A stretch of 44,242 nt of DNA from Bacteroidales bacterium. Lineage in GTDB: Bacteria > Bacteroidota > Bacteroidia > Bacteroidales > Marinilabiliaceae. The position numbers and the translations under genes are program-made. Of this stretch, positions 43,206-44,242 are shown in pieces; the stretch's first letter is position 1; the number at the start of each line of letters is the position of its first letter. The notes under the pieces are model-generated. The model did not search any database and had not been told where the DNA came from. It worked only from the letters and a program-made list of their open reading frames with translations. The stretch is taken from positions 1 to 44,242 of the forward strand of contig JAGCYH010000044.1 in the NCBI GenBank assembly GCA_017960905.1. The letters run 5' to 3'.

Positions 43206-44242
43206 ATGATAAAACTCCAAAAATTAATGACAGCAACCATAAGTACTTTATTACTTGTGAGTTGTGGTGAAGAAAAACAAGTTACAACTCTGCCTGCCAA
43301 CGAATTCGCCTTGAGCGATGTCCAACTGCTCGACGGTCCGCTGAAAGACGCCCGCGACCTTAATATTAAGGTGCTGCTCGAATACGATGTTGACCGACTG
43401 CTGGCGCCGTTCCGCAAGGAAGCCGGGCTTGAGCCGAAGGCTGAATCGTTCCCCTGTTGGATTGGCCTCGACGGACACGTGGGCGGCCACTACCTCTCGG
43501 CAATGGCTATCAACTACGCTGCCACGGGCAACACCGAATGCAAAAAGCGTATGGAATATATGCTTTCGGAACTCAAAGAGTGTCAGGAAGCTGGCGCGAA
43601 AAACAACCCCGAATGGGGCGTCGGCTACCTTGGCGGAATGCCCGAGAGCGCAAAGGTTTGGACGGCATTCAAAAAAGGCGATTTCGGGCCATACTGGGGC
43701 GCTTGGGCACCGTTCTACAACATTCACAAGATGTTAGCCGGCCTGCGCGACGCTTGGAACTACTGCGGCAACACCGATGCCCGCGATATGTTCCTGAAAT
43801 ACTGCGACTGGTGCGTCAATCTTTGCGCCGACCTGACCGACGAGCAGATGGAACAGATGATGGGCAACGAGTACGGCGGTATGAACGAAGTGCTGGCCGA
43901 TGCCTACGAGCTGACCGGCGATGCCAAATATCTGGATTGCGCTAAACGCTTCTCGCACAAGATGATACTGAATCCGCTGGTTGCCGGCGAAGACAAACTC
44001 GACAATCTGCACGCAAACACTCAAATACCAAAAGTTATTGGTTTTGAGCGCATTGCACAACTTTCGGGCGATGCCGACTATCAAAAGGCTTCGGAATTCT
44101 TCTGGCAGACAGTGGTTTACAAACGCTCGCTGGCTTTTGGCGGCCACGGACGGCGCGAGCACTTTCCGTCGAAGGAAGCCTGCAACGACTTTGTGAACGA
44201 CATTGACGGCCCCGAGTCGTGCAACTCGTATAATATGCTGAA
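43206..44242 (+). CDS. Glycoside hydrolase family 127 (beta-L-arabinofuranosidase-like), cut by the window edge
   Basis: An ATG at 43206 opens a frame without stop to the end of the window (345 complete codons). The product has a lipoprotein signal (TLLLVSCGEEK, Cys20). Typical DUF1680/GH127 elements follow: LSDVQLLDGPLKDARDLN, YDVDRLLAPFRKEAG, WIGLDGHVGGHYLSAMAI, WAPFYNIHKMLAGLRDAW, GGMNEVLADAY, and FGGHGRREHFP with the probable acid Glu. The final residues GPESCNSYNML carry the ESC zinc-site motif known from family members. These enzymes remove beta-L-arabinofuranose. The gene should continue about 250-450 codons beyond the edge. Confidence 0.92.
   Translation, partial: MIKLQKLMTATISTLLLVSCGEEKQVTTLPANEFALSDVQLLDGPLKDARDLNIKVLLEYDVDRLLAPFRKEAGLEPKAESFPCWIGLDGHVGGHYLSAMAINYAATGNTECKKRMEYMLSELKECQEAGAKNNPEWGVGYLGGMPESAKVWTAFKKGDFGPYWGAWAPFYNIHKMLAGLRDAWNYCGNTDARDMFLKYCDWCVNLCADLTDEQMEQMMGNEYGGMNEVLADAYELTGDAKYLDCAKRFSHKMILNPLVAGEDKLDNLHANTQIPKVIGFERIAQLSGDADYQKASEFFWQTVVYKRSLAFGGHGRREHFPSKEACNDFVNDIDGPESCNSYNML

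Overview
The window is a piece of a Bacteroidetes chromosome, most likely of the order Bacteroidales. The evidence is a SusC/SusD pair with a one-protein hybrid two-component regulator, gldE-gldD beside ssb, a DUF6452/DUF6048 pair, the tiny AURKAIP1/COX24-type ribosomal protein, a 47-48 nt class CRISPR repeat, and many promoters of the Bacteroidetes type (TTTG, about 19 nt, TAnnTTTG). No family or genus can be named from the sequence alone. There are no rRNA genes and no transposases.

Layout. 1-427 is the end of a CRISPR array (type II-C-like repeat, no cas genes in the window). 511-690 holds tRNA-Ser and tRNA-Tyr. 730-6640 on the minus strand carries ribH, a membrane-anchored TPR protein, an iron/heme/cobalamin-type ABC importer (binding protein, permease, ATPase) and gyrB. 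6826-8822 on the plus strand carries a C1 cysteine peptidase and fabG. 8913-10979 on the minus strand carries RNase E/G, a 28-residue ribosomal protein gene and an HU protein. 11231-18668 on the plus strand is a long run: ssb-gldE-gldD-phosphopantetheinyl transferase-GGGP synthase, then DUF6452-DUF6048-LOG-DUF4271-hemD. 18771-21186 on the minus strand has a small lipoprotein and GTP-type PEP carboxykinase. 21426-26952 on the minus strand is an accessory block: a type III restriction-modification pair (res, mod) and a Sel1-repeat protein. 27122-31937 has a membrane protein, tRNA-Leu and tRNA-Gly, menD, a class IV aminotransferase and fabD.

32572-44242 is a polysaccharide utilization locus: susC, susD, hybrid two-component regulator, GH43 with a CBM6-like tail, and a GH127 enzyme cut by the window edge. 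The enzyme pair points to an arabinose-containing glycan. SusC/SusD would bind and import oligosaccharides, GH43 and GH127 would remove arabinofuranosyl groups, and the hybrid sensor would detect a breakdown product in the periplasm and switch the locus on.

The most unusual signal is not a gene. Coding sequences contain many short perfect inverted repeats (arms of 9-12 bp, loops of 0-5 nt). I list 28, where about one is expected by chance. They appear absent from pckG, res and susC/susD. A second oddity is a long imperfect palindrome inside mod that adds about 26 codons to the reading frame.
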